Part shown: positions 18,588 through 27,580 of the stretch, piece by piece
Numbering within the stretch: the stretch's first letter is position 1
Layout: the number at the start of each line of letters is the position of its first letter
Assembly: GCA_036925085.1 (NCBI GenBank)
Contig: JAUPFP010000176.1
Span: forward strand, 1-64,000
Reading direction: 5' to 3'
DNA length: 64,000 bases
Origin: Brachycybe producta
Lineage: Eukaryota; Arthropoda; Diplopoda; Playtdesmida; Andrognathidae
Program-made: the position numbers and the translations under genes
Notes under the pieces: generated by a model
The model's database searches: none
Told to the model about the DNA's origin: nothing
What the model saw: only the letters and a program-made list of their open reading frames with translations

Positions 18588-19951
18588 CCGAGTCTCAAGA
18601 CTTTTACGTGACACTGCCGAGTAATAGCAGTATGAAATATTATCCGGACAACACTTTAACGAATTACACCGTGAAACTCCCAAAACCCATCGAAATTACT
18701 GGAGATTACGAAGTTGCCTTGGCTGAGATTCATTTTTCACGTACCTGGTTAAAGATTGCGGATGAAAAGGAAGGTGAAATTATTATCAGAGATCTGGAGC
18801 GGAGCCTAAGCATCAATATTAGCGTTCCTAGCGGGGCGTATCATTCTCCCGGATTTCTCGTGAATGCCATCAACTCTCATATCGATGAATATTTCGGGCC
18901 CCTTCATTTGAGGCATCCCTCGATTCAATCGAGCAAAAATGAATTGATTAAAAAAATAGACAAATCTACAGCTAATATAGACAAAGAGGAAGAAAATATG
19001 GTAATAGAAGAAGCCAGGGTTCAAACAACTGCGGACAATGTGAATGTCATGTTCAAAACGTGCGAGGAATCACGCACCAACTATCAGAATCTCGTTAAGG
19101 ATCAGAATACCAGTCAAATGGAATATCAAAACAAAATAAATGATCTCGATAAAGAATTTCAACATCAAAAAAGTCTCATACCTGGACCCGATGGAAAACG
19201 GGATGAAGCCATTCAGCGTCTCGTTAATGTCTTACAACAAAAACTACAGGACGAACAAAAAAAGAAGACTGACGATAAAGATACCAAAGATAAACTCATC
19301 AATCCGGTTCGTTTACAAAAAGAAGCGAATGAATTTAATTACAATATTTTAAAGTCCTCGTATGATGAAAAAAAAGAAAATTTAGCCAAGTCAAAACAAG
19401 ATCTACAAAATATGAAAGATTATCATCAGCAATTGTTAGAAAGCAAAACACGAATGGAGAATATCGCTAATCCGAGATTAAATAGTGAAAAGAATCCTTG
19501 GTTCAAATATCGGAATACAACGTCACGTGTAGAAGTTACCGTTCAGCCCAATTCAAGCATTCAATTCTCCGAAAAAATACAAAGAATGCTCGGGTTTCAA
19601 GAGGACTATCTTAGCAATACGTCGGAACTTCCCATTATTAAGGTGGCCGACTTTCTTTCGGATATTCAGCGTGATATTCATTCCTTATTCGTGTATATCG
19701 ACTGCATCGAGTACCAGCCGGTAGGGGATATACTTTCACCTTTATTGAGGCCCGTTCATCTTCAGGATTCTGATGGAATGAGAGTTACCAAAATCTACAA
19801 TCAACTACAGTACAAAAGAGTATCACGTGATAGTATACATAGTATCGAAGTGCGTATAAGCGATGTCTTTGGACGTAAAATTTTATTTACCAGTGGAGAC
19901 GTAGTGATAGCCACAGTTCATTTTCGTCCGTGTTCCATTTTTCACAAATGA
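18584..19951 (+). CDS. penton-like minor capsid protein with coiled-coil insertion
   Basis: 455 residues. The N-terminal ~115 (FYVTLPSNSS, DYEVALAEIHF, SGAYHSPGF) and C-terminal ~155 (SRVEVTVQPN, IHSIEVRISD, VIATVHFRP) are beta-rich and look like the two halves of a jelly-roll domain known from Polinton virion proteins. I take it as the penton-like minor capsid protein, but another virion role is possible. Between them, residues about 118-296 are almost entirely Lys/Glu/Gln-rich coiled coil, which could form a fibre or spacer outside the shell. Starts and ends in ATGA overlaps with integrase and core genes. Confidence 0.65.
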   Translation: MTESQDFYVTLPSNSSMKYYPDNTLTNYTVKLPKPIEITGDYEVALAEIHFSRTWLKIADEKEGEIIIRDLERSLSINISVPSGAYHSPGFLVNAINSHIDEYFGPLHLRHPSIQSSKNELIKKIDKSTANIDKEEENMVIEEARVQTTADNVNVMFKTCEESRTNYQNLVKDQNTSQMEYQNKINDLDKEFQHQKSLIPGPDGKRDEAIQRLVNVLQQKLQDEQKKKTDDKDTKDKLINPVRLQKEANEFNYNILKSSYDEKKENLAKSKQDLQNMKDYHQQLLESKTRMENIANPRLNSEKNPWFKYRNTTSRVEVTVQPNSSIQFSEKIQRMLGFQEDYLSNTSELPIIKVADFLSDIQRDIHSLFVYIDCIEYQPVGDILSPLLRPVHLQDSDGMRVTKIYNQLQYKRVSRDSIHSIEVRISDVFGRKILFTSGDVVIATVHFRPCSIFHK

Positions 19952-20424
19952 GGGTGCCTTACTATTGTGGATCAGCATCTGATCCGTGTTATAATTATCA
20001 TAAACAAATTGGATCCTCTTTACCCGTCTTTGTGGGATCTCAATATCAGCGGGGACACGGATTTTTCTCTTCGTTATATCGTTTCGTGATCCCTTTTTTG
20101 AAAAAAGGAGCCCTCTCAGCAAGTAAGCAGTTGTTAAAGTCTGGAACTAACGTCGTATCTGATATTGAAGCGGGGGAATCTTTCAAAAGTGCCTTAAAAA
20201 GGCGTGGAACGGAAGCCGGGCATGAATTTTTGAAGACAATGACAGGTGGAGCTAAGCGCCGGAAAACGACTAAAACATCTGGAAATAGAAGAACCGTGGC
20301 CAGTACGAAGCGTACAGTGAAAAGGAAAGCATCGAAGAAGAAAGTCGCTAAGAAAAGGAAAACCGCAGCAAAGAAAGCTTCGGGTAAAAAAAGAAAAACT
20401 AGCAATTTCGTGAATCTCCTATAA
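19948..20424 (+). CDS. basic core / pVI-like virion protein
   Basis: 158 residues from the ATG overlapping the previous stop. An N-terminal Tyr/Cys-rich stretch is followed by QRGHGFFSSLYRFVIPF and an amphipathic region up to about residue 75. The C-terminal 55 residues are dominated by Lys and Arg (KKKVAKKRKTAAKK). It resembles adenovirus-type minor core proteins that combine a membrane-active helix with DNA condensation. MTGG|A at 98-102 fits the published adenain-type consensus [MIL]-x-G-G|x, so the element's own protease may cut off the basic tail. Two nucleotides separate the stop from the major capsid gene. Function is inferred from composition and place. Confidence 0.75.
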   Translation: MRVPYYCGSASDPCYNYHKQIGSSLPVFVGSQYQRGHGFFSSLYRFVIPFLKKGALSASKQLLKSGTNVVSDIEAGESFKSALKRRGTEAGHEFLKTMTGGAKRRKTTKTSGNRRTVASTKRTVKRKASKKKVAKKRKTAAKKASGKKRKTSNFVNLL

Positions 20425-20426
20425 AC

Positions 20427-21752
20427 ATGAGCGGCTTTCTCGTACATCATGACTCGGGGCCCGGGATGAGTTGTGAATTGGATATTTTTACCGTGCCCGC
20501 GACGCAAACGAGTAATCGGGATGACTGCATTAAGGAATACCATCCCGTGAACAGTATCGAAGACCAAAATACGATAGAGTTCAATATCATGGGAAATGCC
20601 GATGAATACATAGATCCTTCTGATATTTACCTGAATGTGAAGGCAAGAATCTTAAAAGCGGACGGAAAACCATTGGACGCTACTTGCGAAGTCACACCTA
20701 TAAATGGGTTTTTTCACTCACTTTTTAGTGAAATTACGGTTACTCTCGGGCATACGATTATTAGTTCCACTGATCACGATTATGGATATAAAGCTTATTT
20801 AACGACCCTTCTAGGCAGCGAAAACACCGGGAATAAACCTTATTTATCTCTGGAGATGTTCTACAAAGACACCATCGCTGCCTTTAAAGATCGTAAACCA
20901 TCCACCGCCGATCCGGCAGATGGATTAGCGCAACGCTTCGAAAGATCAAAAGCGAGTGCTATTATGGATATGTGCGGACGTCTTCACGGAGATATATTTC
21001 ATCAGGGGCGGCTCTTACCTAATATGCTCGATCTCTCCATTAAATTAATTCGTCAAAAAGATGCCTTTTGTTTACTGAAACCAGATAGTGACAAAAATGA
21101 TTACAAAGTGGATATTAGATCTGCTACCCTCTATGTACGAAAAGTGATACCAAATCCATCTATCGTTAAAACGCATATTGAGCAGTCGTTGAAGTCTAAT
21201 TTTATTTATCCCATCAACCGAATCAAATGCACTTCTTTCAGTGAACCTAGCGGCGGCCACGATATTAACATCAACATTTGTAATGGCATATTACCGAGTT
21301 TCGTTATGATTGGACTCGTTGATAGTGATGCACGAGCTGGAAATTTAAAAAAGAATCCTTTTCATTTTCATTACAAGGACCTTAGTTTTCTCGAGCTACA
21401 GGTAGATGGTACCCAGTTTCCGGGGATACAGTTCAGTCCAAATTTCAGTACGAAAGAATACGGTCATCTTTATCAGCAGCTATTTTCTGCGTGCCGCAAG
21501 TATTATGGCACAGACGGTGTAGATGTGACGTTCGAGGAATTTAAAAACGGCTATTCTCTTTATGCCTTCGATCTCACCAATGATCAAAGTGCTCTATCAG
21601 GATCCCATTTCAACTTGAGTAAAAACGGATCTTTACGGCTCAATATGAAATTTAAAAATCCATTGAACACAACGGTGAATGTCATCGTTTATTCCATCTA
21701 CCAGTCCATTATCGAAGTGGATCATCATCGCAATGTTATCATAGATTATTAA
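20427..21752 (+). CDS. MCP: major capsid protein (double jelly-roll, hexon-like)
   Basis: 441 residues, the usual size for a Polinton major capsid protein. Recognisable early segments are EYHPVNSIEDQNTIEFNI, NADEYIDPSDIYLNVKARI and PINGFFHSLFSEITVTL, typical of the first jelly roll. The second half (SFLELQVDGTQFPG, then SLRLNMKFKNPLNTTVNVIV near the end) is the second roll. It would assemble trimeric capsomers of an icosahedral shell. Directly follows the core gene and is followed after 1 nt by the protease gene, so capsid, core and protease are likely co-expressed. No disruption is seen. Confidence 0.92.
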   Translation: MSGFLVHHDSGPGMSCELDIFTVPATQTSNRDDCIKEYHPVNSIEDQNTIEFNIMGNADEYIDPSDIYLNVKARILKADGKPLDATCEVTPINGFFHSLFSEITVTLGHTIISSTDHDYGYKAYLTTLLGSENTGNKPYLSLEMFYKDTIAAFKDRKPSTADPADGLAQRFERSKASAIMDMCGRLHGDIFHQGRLLPNMLDLSIKLIRQKDAFCLLKPDSDKNDYKVDIRSATLYVRKVIPNPSIVKTHIEQSLKSNFIYPINRIKCTSFSEPSGGHDININICNGILPSFVMIGLVDSDARAGNLKKNPFHFHYKDLSFLELQVDGTQFPGIQFSPNFSTKEYGHLYQQLFSACRKYYGTDGVDVTFEEFKNGYSLYAFDLTNDQSALSGSHFNLSKNGSLRLNMKFKNPLNTTVNVIVYSIYQSIIEVDHHRNVIIDY

Positions 21753-21753
21753 A

Positions 21754-22224
21754 ATGGATTCTAGTCAACTGGAATATTTATTATTTCATCATCCAGCCAC
21801 GCATTTTGTGTTTGCTGGTGTATTCGCACGGGACCAACTTCCTTTTAGAGTGAATCGTAAACTTTATATCGTTAATCTGGACGCGTGGTCGGAGCCTGGA
21901 TCTCACTGGATCACTATTTATTTCAATAATGGAATGGCTGAATATTTTGACAGTTACGGAATGAAGCCAATGACGGACGAGATAAATCAGTTCATTACGA
22001 GAAACAGTCTCTCCTGGACTTACAATGCACGTAGACTCCAACATTCGAGAACGGCCGTATGTGGCCAATATTGTATTTTTTATTCTATTTTAAGATGTTC
22101 TAATGTATCTATGAAAAGTATCGTTTCTGCGTTTCATCGACACAATTATTTGCGAAATGATAAAATTGTTCACGCATTTATTAATTATAATCTAAAAAAA
22201 TATTTACCACTGTATGCTTTTTAA
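21754..22224 (+). CDS. PRO: adenain-like cysteine protease
   Basis: 156 residues. H51 (GSHWITI), D66 (EYFDSYG), Q96 (RRLQ) and C103 (VCGQYC) are placed like the His-Glu/Asp-Gln-Cys catalytic set of the C5/Ulp1-type proteases of adenovirus. It matures virion proteins; the MTGG|A site in the core protein is a likely substrate. Length is slightly below adenain. It is the last rightward gene and meets the dUTPase gene tail to tail. AATAAA at 22337-22342 probably ends the rightward transcripts. Confidence 0.92.
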   Translation: MDSSQLEYLLFHHPATHFVFAGVFARDQLPFRVNRKLYIVNLDAWSEPGSHWITIYFNNGMAEYFDSYGMKPMTDEINQFITRNSLSWTYNARRLQHSRTAVCGQYCIFYSILRCSNVSMKSIVSAFHRHNYLRNDKIVHAFINYNLKKYLPLYAF

Positions 22225-22370
22225 TTACATTTTTATTTACCCTTTACCTTTTCAATACATGTATTATTATATTATTTATATAAAGTAAATATATTAAAAT
22301 GGGTATATGTAACATTATGGGATGTATACAATCGTGAATAAACATTTATAGGACTACATCGAGTAAATAC
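22225..22370. terminator. overlapping convergent polyadenylation region
   Basis: AATAAA at 22337-22342 serves the rightward unit. TTTATT at 22232-22237 is AATAAA for the leftward unit. Each lies past the other, so the two transcripts would overlap by roughly 100 nt. Confidence 0.6.
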
Positions 22371-22790
22371 TTATTTTCCCGTAGAGCCAAACCCAAGCTC
22401 ACCACGGGTGCTTGGAGGGAGTTCAACATCGCACTCTGTAAATTCCACATCGGGGTATATTTTTTCAAAAATGATTTGCGCAATTCTATCCCCTTTTTTA
22501 ATAGAAAAATCATAGGTTCCGAAATTTATTAACAGAACATTAATAGCTCCCCTGTAGCTGGAATCAATGACACCGGCCAAAACATCGATTCCAAAATGAA
22601 GCGCGGGGCCCGATCTTGGTGCGATTCTTCCATAGGAATTATACGGTATAGCCATGGATAAGTCTGTCGCACAGAGCATTCTATCTCCAGGTTTAATAGT
22701 GCAGTTCACCGCAGAATACAGATCATATCCGGCATCACCCATATTCATTTTCTTCGGGATGACACATGCATCGCTTAATCTCTTAACCAT
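22371..22790 (-). CDS. dut: dUTPase (trimeric)
   Basis: 139 residues from the ATG at 22790; the frame upstream reaches only a TTG. All five trimeric dUTPase motifs are present in order: DAGYDLYS (19-26), PRSG (58-61), GVIDSSYRG (73-81, catalytic D76), GDRIAQIIF (100-108) and RGELGFGSTG (129-138). It hydrolyses dUTP to dUMP, keeping uracil out of the element's DNA. It lies 48 nt past the PolB stop on the same strand and probably shares its transcript. A complete dUTPase suggests replication in cells with high dUTP. An animal or viral origin cannot be decided by eye. Confidence 0.95.
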   Translation of the reverse strand: MVKRLSDACVIPKKMNMGDAGYDLYSAVNCTIKPGDRMLCATDLSMAIPYNSYGRIAPRSGPALHFGIDVLAGVIDSSYRGAINVLLINFGTYDFSIKKGDRIAQIIFEKIYPDVEFTECDVELPPSTRGELGFGSTGK

Positions 22791-22838
22791 TATGGTAGGT
22801 TCTATAATGAACAACAAATGATTTTATCTAAATTTTGT

Positions 22839-25800
22839 TTAAATTGAAAAATAGCCATAAGCGAGGGTAGTAATTCCGTCATTCTCAATATAACGTTTAT
22901 CATCGAATGCGGTAAGACTGATTTTGTTCACTTCTAGAGTGTAAATATCGTGCATTTTAGACATGATTTGCCGTTGAATCACCCTATTCGGAATAGACTG
23001 ATGCAAAGATTCAATGTACATATCATGATTGAAGTGAGATTTAACGATCTGTTTCTTAATACCTTTAGCTTTACATTTATACTTATGGCTATTTAACAGT
23101 ATAGAATACATTTTAGATTTTAGGGCCACAAATTCCGAAATAGGTTCACCATTCATTTCATCTTTAAATTTTCCCATAACTTTTTTGTTTTTAAGAGAGT
23201 GCAGAAAGTGACTTTTTGGATAGTCACTCGTATCCAAATGGTATTGGTAACGCTGCATGTCATGGTACAAATCTTTCGTTTGAATATGCATAATGAAACT
23301 ATCCGTATCGGTATACAACAATTTCAATCTATTTCCGGGATAATTTGATTTCAGAACATAATAATAAAATTCATACATGAACAACTTCGATATTTCTAGC
23401 ACAGTAAAACCCGTATACAATGGTTTGTTAAAATAAATGGACCATTTTTTCATTTTAAAAACAGTGAGATTCTTATCGATAATGTGAAATGAGTCTAAAT
23501 TTGCGCGACTGAGTAATTTTAGACACCGTTCTTTTTCATTAACGAGTTCGGCATTCATTTTTTTTCTTTGATTTTCCATCGTTTTCCCGAAAACGGCATT
23601 GTTCATTAATTTGAAAAAGTCTTTTTCGAAATCATCTTTTGCTAGTTTACGCATGGCAATGTTAAATTCTATATAGGGCTTTAACCACTTACCTTGGGTA
23701 AAAGAAAGAACACGATGAATTTTGATTAATTTCATCCCCAGGTTTAAGTAGCATTGTAAATTTCTAACATGAATCACGTAATGTTTTTTATGATAAAGAT
23801 TTGGTGCGAGTTTTTTCGTCTTGTAGTTTTTGGGTTCTTTTCCTTTTACTTTTTTTAGAAGGTCTTTAGCATAAGGAGATAGCATATCGAGGTGAATATC
23901 GAGCCTTTCTGGACAAAGAGGGTAGTCACTATGATCAAAATGTAAATCAAGGGGATAATCGAGATCCACTTCTAATATGTATCCCTCTTTGTCATCTGGA
24001 TTTATGGAATGGACGTCAAAAGTTTTGATCTCATTTTCATCTAACCAACAAAAATCTTTCATGGGCATGGGCTCGCACATCGCCGTAGCATACAAGGAAT
24101 TGTAGTCCCAATAGGCTAAATAAGATTTAGGCTTAGATGGATCGTAATCATTTAGATAGGGATTGTTCGCTTTTGCGTATCTGTGGCTGGCAACAGAAAC
24201 ACCTCCGCGAATACCTTTTTCGATAAATAAGTGCATATCATAATCCGTAAGTAATTCCAACTCAACTTCTGTGTATTTCAAAGCGGCGGACCATGCATAC
24301 ATGGGCAAAGTGAAATAATGCGCGGGATCTAGTCCAAAACTTTTAAAAGAAATAGTTCGGAAATTTTCGAAAACATCCGCCAAAATGAGACAATCGCTTC
24401 TTAAGTAAATATCGTGGTAATCGCCTAATGTTTCACAACCGAACGTCTCCCATACCTTTTTCACGTGCTCGTAATCTTTATCAGAGATCACTTCTTCATT
24501 CAGGGTATTGTTGAAACAAGCTTTATCCGGAATGCCTACTGCGTCAAATTTTGAGTGACTGTCCAAGTATTCATAAGGAAAATGTCCTTTTTGCGTCATG
24601 AGATCCATTTTTGAAGGGTCCTCGAAAAACCACGAAATGCAATTAAATTTCTCTTTAGAAAGATTTTGAGCGAGGGTTGCGAGTGGAGCGGACAAGAATT
24701 GAAAACTATCTAGAAACACGAGATCATCGACGATGAAACTCGTATAGCGCTCAATATTTAATGGAATAATGTTAATGGGCTTTTCCGTTTTAATCCTAGA
24801 TAGGGCTTTAACGATAAAATGCTCATCATACGAACGTAAACAATGAGCGAAACATGGCAAGTAAGAGCGGTCACGCAAGGTTGCATTACAACTGAAGCAC
24901 GCTGCACCCCTGTAATTGTTTCCCGGAAGATGGTGGTCATGATCTCTTACTTTGCCCGTTATAAACTCATTGAACTCCGTATGACAAGCGTAACAGTGTG
25001 TGGCTTTCTGGAAATTTTCCTCATCTTCGTTCGTCATGATCATAGGCTCTATTGGGGCTGATTTCAGCAATGCACTGGCTTTGCCTCTTAACGTCATGAC
25101 GAGCTCATACGCAGGATCTTGGGACCTTTTACATTCGTGAGCTACAACCTTACCGTGATAATCAACGATAACGTAAGAATACGAGCAAGCTTCGTGTTTT
25201 TGGATGGTTTTGGTATAGGAGGTACTCGGATTTTGAGTTGGGCCACTGACTTTTTGGATGAGACTTTCGAAATCAAAATAAGCTACGTAAGGGCACCGCA
25301 AGGCTTTATGAAACTCGTTAAACTTTAAAACACAATCCTCTTTGCTGGGTAACCGAATTTTGGCCGTTTTATGCTCGTCACACATGGGACGATGCCTTTC
25401 TAAAGCGCTTTCGACTTTAAACCCTTGGCAGCATCGTAAGCAAAAAAATTTTTTGTTTAAACCATCACGTCCCATTAATCGAGCAATATTTCGAATGAGA
25501 AAGTAGTGCCTGTCATGAAGAAGAAGATTTATTTCTCTATTTGAGTTGGAATTGCTTAACTGAAGAGGAACCACAAATTTATCGTAACCGAAAACGTTAA
25601 TTTTGAGATTATTCGCAATTTCGAATTTTGAAATTTGGCTTAAACCAACGGGATATTCAAGCATGGATGTATCCAGAGAACCTTCTAATTTCTTATAGTG
25701 GCTCAATCTATTTGGATGGTTGTCTCTCGTGACCGGATGTAAATGAGCTAATATACACCATAAAAAACATTTGGCATCTTTAGATGCGATATTTAAAATA

Positions 25801-26438
25801 GATTTCTTATTTTTTAATGAACCGGGAAGTTTTCCCGAACATCCCCCTTTATACGGTCTGTATTTACCAATTTTGATTTCTACATCTTCGATAGAATCGA
25901 TCACCCAACCCGAACCTCTATTAATGAAAGCTTCTATTGCGCCTAAGATTTGCATTTCACATTCTCGCAAGTAATGTTTTATTTCTGAATGATGCATAAT
26001 AAGTTTCATATTACTACAAAAATAAGAATCATTGGTTTCGTAAGTCATTATTGCCTCATTGTTTTCATAAATGATTTTTGGCTTCATAAAATGAATGCGT
26101 AAACATAATTGAAATTTAAATCTCATTTTATTAGACCATCCCTCCAACAAATTCGTAACATCATTATAGACGTGTTGAAAATAGTCCCTTGGATCCTGAA
26201 TATTATTCCCATTCATGTGTTTTAAGGTAACTAATACACTCCCAAATCCCGTTTTATGTACAATAAAAGAATCTGGTAAAAATATTTCGTGAGTGTTATT
26301 TAAATGTGCCAACCATTCCGTTTTAGTATTAAATTGTGAATTGCAGAGATTACATTTTTCTTTGATAGGTCCGATAACATGGGCATTGAGAAAATGCTCC
26401 ATGGAGTTATCTGGATCCCCACATATGAAACAGCTCAT
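22839..26438 (-). CDS. POLB: protein-primed family B DNA polymerase
   Basis: 1199 residues. Two zinc-finger-like pairs open the protein (C3/C6 with H15/H20, and C29/C32 with H45/H50); a third lies near 333-353. Exonuclease motifs: DFESL 389-393, HCLRSYDEHFI 532-542 (Cys where Asn is usual) and YLRSD 678-682. An endonuclease VII/HNH-like zinc insertion (C482, C485, RDHDHH, CFSC) sits between Exo I and II. Polymerase motifs: YWDYNSLYATA 776-786, LMNNAVFGKTMEN 944-956, YTDTDSF 1042-1048, then LKSKMYS. It copies the linear element from its ends. No separate terminal protein was recognised; the N-terminal ~370 residues could include the priming domain. The start overlaps the stop of the PC4-like gene (ATGA). 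Confidence 0.95.
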   Translation of the reverse strand: MSCFICGDPDNSMEHFLNAHVIGPIKEKCNLCNSQFNTKTEWLAHLNNTHEIFLPDSFIVHKTGFGSVLVTLKHMNGNNIQDPRDYFQHVYNDVTNLLEGWSNKMRFKFQLCLRIHFMKPKIIYENNEAIMTYETNDSYFCSNMKLIMHHSEIKHYLRECEMQILGAIEAFINRGSGWVIDSIEDVEIKIGKYRPYKGGCSGKLPGSLKNKKSILNIASKDAKCFLWCILAHLHPVTRDNHPNRLSHYKKLEGSLDTSMLEYPVGLSQISKFEIANNLKINVFGYDKFVVPLQLSNSNSNREINLLLHDRHYFLIRNIARLMGRDGLNKKFFCLRCCQGFKVESALERHRPMCDEHKTAKIRLPSKEDCVLKFNEFHKALRCPYVAYFDFESLIQKVSGPTQNPSTSYTKTIQKHEACSYSYVIVDYHGKVVAHECKRSQDPAYELVMTLRGKASALLKSAPIEPMIMTNEDEENFQKATHCYACHTEFNEFITGKVRDHDHHLPGNNYRGAACFSCNATLRDRSYLPCFAHCLRSYDEHFIVKALSRIKTEKPINIIPLNIERYTSFIVDDLVFLDSFQFLSAPLATLAQNLSKEKFNCISWFFEDPSKMDLMTQKGHFPYEYLDSHSKFDAVGIPDKACFNNTLNEEVISDKDYEHVKKVWETFGCETLGDYHDIYLRSDCLILADVFENFRTISFKSFGLDPAHYFTLPMYAWSAALKYTEVELELLTDYDMHLFIEKGIRGGVSVASHRYAKANNPYLNDYDPSKPKSYLAYWDYNSLYATAMCEPMPMKDFCWLDENEIKTFDVHSINPDDKEGYILEVDLDYPLDLHFDHSDYPLCPERLDIHLDMLSPYAKDLLKKVKGKEPKNYKTKKLAPNLYHKKHYVIHVRNLQCYLNLGMKLIKIHRVLSFTQGKWLKPYIEFNIAMRKLAKDDFEKDFFKLMNNAVFGKTMENQRKKMNAELVNEKERCLKLLSRANLDSFHIIDKNLTVFKMKKWSIYFNKPLYTGFTVLEISKLFMYEFYYYVLKSNYPGNRLKLLYTDTDSFIMHIQTKDLYHDMQRYQYHLDTSDYPKSHFLHSLKNKKVMGKFKDEMNGEPISEFVALKSKMYSILLNSHKYKCKAKGIKKQIVKSHFNHDMYIESLHQSIPNRVIQRQIMSKMHDIYTLEVNKISLTAFDDKRYIENDGITTLAYGYFSI

Positions 26439-27048
26439 TTTTCAAAATCAAATCCCAATTTACCCAAAACAGTAGGAACTTGATTAAGTTTGGTGATTAA
26501 TTTGGGGTAAATATGAACTGGAATACAAGCCCCTTTAGTAAATTTATTTTCTATGCTATATTTACGAATGTCGATGAACCAATTCTCATTACTTTCGAGA
26601 ATACGTAGTTTCCAATTGTCCTCGACGGGGATAGTTTCGTGAACTTTGAAATCTGGTAAAGTGTTCTTTTCCTCCGATTTACTGAGGTGACGTCCAAACC
26701 ATTCTTTGATCGTGTCTTCCGCTACAGCTGAAGATGGCCCCGCCTCGCCGATTGCCTTTGCTTGACGCTTTGCAACTTCAGATTTTGGTGCGGCTTTCCT
26801 TTTTGTCTTTCGACCAGTTACTGCGGTTTCTACCGTCAAGTCTATCAATATTTTTCAGAATTTTTCTAAGAAACAACATTGACTTTGTAAGCTAAGATAC
26901 TGTGTATAGGACTTCAAATACTAATAATGAAAATTTACCAATATAAAAAATAGCTTCTAGTGATTTGTAAAATGGGCATTTATGTTTCTTAGGCTATTTG
27001 ATAGTTTAAAAAGAAATACTCACCAATGATGTCTTGATTGTCCTGCAT
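26435..27048 (-). CDS. PC4-like single-stranded-DNA-binding protein, spliced
   Basis: Exon 1, 27048-27024 (ATG CAG GAC...), and exon 2, 26841-26435, are separated by a 182-bp intron with GTGAGT donor and GATAG acceptor. The joined frame gives about 143 residues. Without the intron the frame has no ATG, only a TTG, so splicing fixes the start. The N-terminal 45 residues are basic and Ala/Lys-rich (RKTKRKAAPK), a likely nuclear signal. The C-terminal ~58 residues (LRILESNENWFIDIRKYS...IPVHIYPKLITKL) resemble the PC4/p15 fold: strands with FIDIRKY then a helix. PC4 proteins bind ssDNA and promoters, suggesting a role in replication or early-to-late switching. The stop overlaps the PolB start. 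Confidence 0.65.
26842..27023 (-). other. intron in the PC4-like gene
   Basis: The minus strand reads GTGAGTATTT at the donor and TTGATAG at the acceptor, phase 1. A pyrimidine tract is weak, but the splice restores an ATG start and keeps the frame. Confidence 0.6.
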
Positions 27049-27247
27049 TATGATGTAAATGACTTTACAAAAATTGGTTATAGATGGGGAGTTTTTGATG
27101 TAATATTTGTAAGATTAACCACAGTAAAAAACTTTAAAGTTGTAGTATTTTGCTGTAATGATGTTAGAAATGAATGATCAGAGCAACTGTTGTCTTAGAA
27201 GATTCAGAATAGAAATTGATGTGTGAATTTTATGAGAACTTTTTGCT

Positions 27248-27292
27248 CTTTTTATACTGAAATAGTGTCCTCGATTAAAAATAGTAGCCAAT
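27248..27292 (-). promoter_or_regulatory. TATA and CCAAT boxes of the leftward (early-type) unit
   Basis: The minus strand has TATAAAAAG at 27256-27248 and ATTGG (CCAAT inverted) at 27292-27288. The expected start is near 27220, about 170 nt before the ATG at 27048. It would drive PC4-like, PolB and dUTPase genes. Confidence 0.6.
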
Positions 27293-27399
27293 GAAACTAC
27301 TCAGATATTACAATAAAACACCAATAATATTAAGTTAAGATTACAAAAAAAACATAAATAAAAATGAAACCAGGTTATGAAAGACAAAAAAAGCTAAGA

Positions 27400-27580
27400 A
27401 AGAAGCCAATAAAAAGCAGCATGGTTATAAAAGAGGGCAATAGAAAAGGAGCATGACTATGAAAGAAGCCAATAGAAAAAGAGCATGACTATAAAAGAAG
27501 CCAATAGAAAAGGAGCATGACTATGAAAGAAGCCAATAGAAAAGGAGCATGACTATGAAAGAGGCCAATAGAAATAGAAC
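27400..27580. repeat. 32-bp tandem repeat, six CCAAT-containing units
   Basis: CCAAT (one GCAAT variant) recurs at about 27406, 27437, 27469, 27501, 27533 and 27565, a 31-32-bp period. The shared unit is GAAGCCAATAGAAAAGGAGC followed by ATGACTATGAAA. It lies about 110-350 bp upstream of the leftward TATA box. It looks like an enhancer, comparable in layout to viral enhancers with tandem factor sites. Confidence 0.7.

Noticed and set aside
20046-20567. 173-residue minus-strand frame opposite the core protein gene
   Set aside because: It is the antisense of Lys/Arg-rich codons (Phe/Leu-rich result) and overlaps two supported genes.
24843-25328. Plus-strand frames inside the PolB gene
   Set aside because: Antisense shadows of an intact polymerase frame.
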